Shown here piece by piece: positions 63,672 through 64,000 of a stretch of 64,000 nucleotides of DNA. The stretch comes from Cristatella mucedo (taxonomy: Eukaryota > Bryozoa > Phylactolaemata > Cristatellidae): NCBI GenBank assembly GCA_009760855.2, contig WPIO01000322.1:27065-91064 (forward strand), given 5' to 3'. The translations under genes were made by a program, and so were the position numbers. How positions within the stretch are numbered: the stretch's first letter is position 1; the number at the start of each line of letters is the position of its first letter. Below the pieces are notes generated by a model, which searched no databases, was not told the DNA's origin, and worked only from the letters and a program-made list of their open reading frames with translations.

Positions 63672-64000
63672 AGCATAGTGTTATATTCCAAAGTTACGTT
63701 CATGAGATGACTTTTTCAGCTCCACAGTCCAGCTTACTTTCAGCTGCATAGGATTGCTAAAATTTGGGCTTGTTTAGATAAGGATATCACATCTAAGTCT
63801 GTCCATGCAATGCTGACGTCGCGCGTTCACTTCTGGAACTGTAATTGCTGGCTGCCGGCCTGTTTGATCGGGCACTTACAGCTGGTTCAAAACCTTCAGC
63901 TAGGTTCGCCAGTCCTTGGCCTCACAGTGGCCACATCACACCTGTTCTCGCATATCTGCACTGGCTCCCAGTACAGCAACGGATCAAGTTCAAGGTTGTT
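63672..64000 (+). mobile_element. LINE fragment running off the window
   Basis: Begins at the block equal to VIFQSDLLLDDEISFTVKS in other copies (GTTATATTCCAAAGTTACG), then LQLHRIAKIWACLDKDITSK-like, LDFWNC-like and LHWLPVQQRIKFKVV at the window end. 5'-truncated; its 3' tail would lie beyond 64,000. Confidence 0.83.

Overview
The window looks like gene-poor, repeat-rich DNA from an animal, most likely a marine invertebrate; I cannot resolve the phylum. The reasons are about seventeen decayed non-LTR (LINE) retrotransposon fragments of CR1/L2-like type, two tRNA-derived SINE families, long TA/CA/GACA microsatellites, an intron-containing gene family with TATA and CCAAT boxes, and the absence of bacterial-style tightly packed genes. 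No intact host gene longer than about 60 codons could be supported.

Layout. 1-1.3 kb: LINE fragments. 2.0-2.2 kb: C-rich repeat and a (TA)n tract. 2.2-9.3 kb: no recognisable gene. 9.3-10.8, 13.4-17.1, 24.7-26.1, 33.0-34.8 and 53.2-56.6 kb: plus-strand LINE copies carrying reverse transcriptase and, in two copies, endonuclease remnants. 58.5-61.1 kb: a minus-strand LINE with an internal insertion. 63.7-64.0 kb: another LINE copy running off the window. Most plus-strand copies end in the same short nested hairpin followed by ATT repeats.

19.7-43.1 kb is the most interesting region. It is a degenerate head-to-tail array of a large segmental duplication (units near 19.7-24.0, 26.1-30.9, 32.8-39.2 and 40.4-43.1 kb). 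An inverted unit lies at 52.5-48.8 kb and a partial one near 62.0-62.8 kb. The array carries a small secreted, cysteine-rich, defensin-like or toxin-like peptide gene: signal peptide, acidic propeptide, Lys-Arg processing site, one intron, cysteine-rich second exon. The best copy is at 28.6-29.05 kb and is broken by a one-base frame break. Copies at 22.1 kb, 37.2 kb and 50.4 kb (minus) are clearly pseudogenes. LINEs and SINEs have inserted between and inside the units.

43.4-47.6 kb holds a second, unrelated tandem repeat (period about 1,350 bases). A dispersed repeat of about 300 bases occurs at 21.4, 31.3 and 59.3 kb. One SINE family ends in the same hairpin tail as the LINEs, which suggests a LINE/SINE partnership. 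All assignments come from reading the sequence by eye; boundaries are approximate and nothing was tested by database search.
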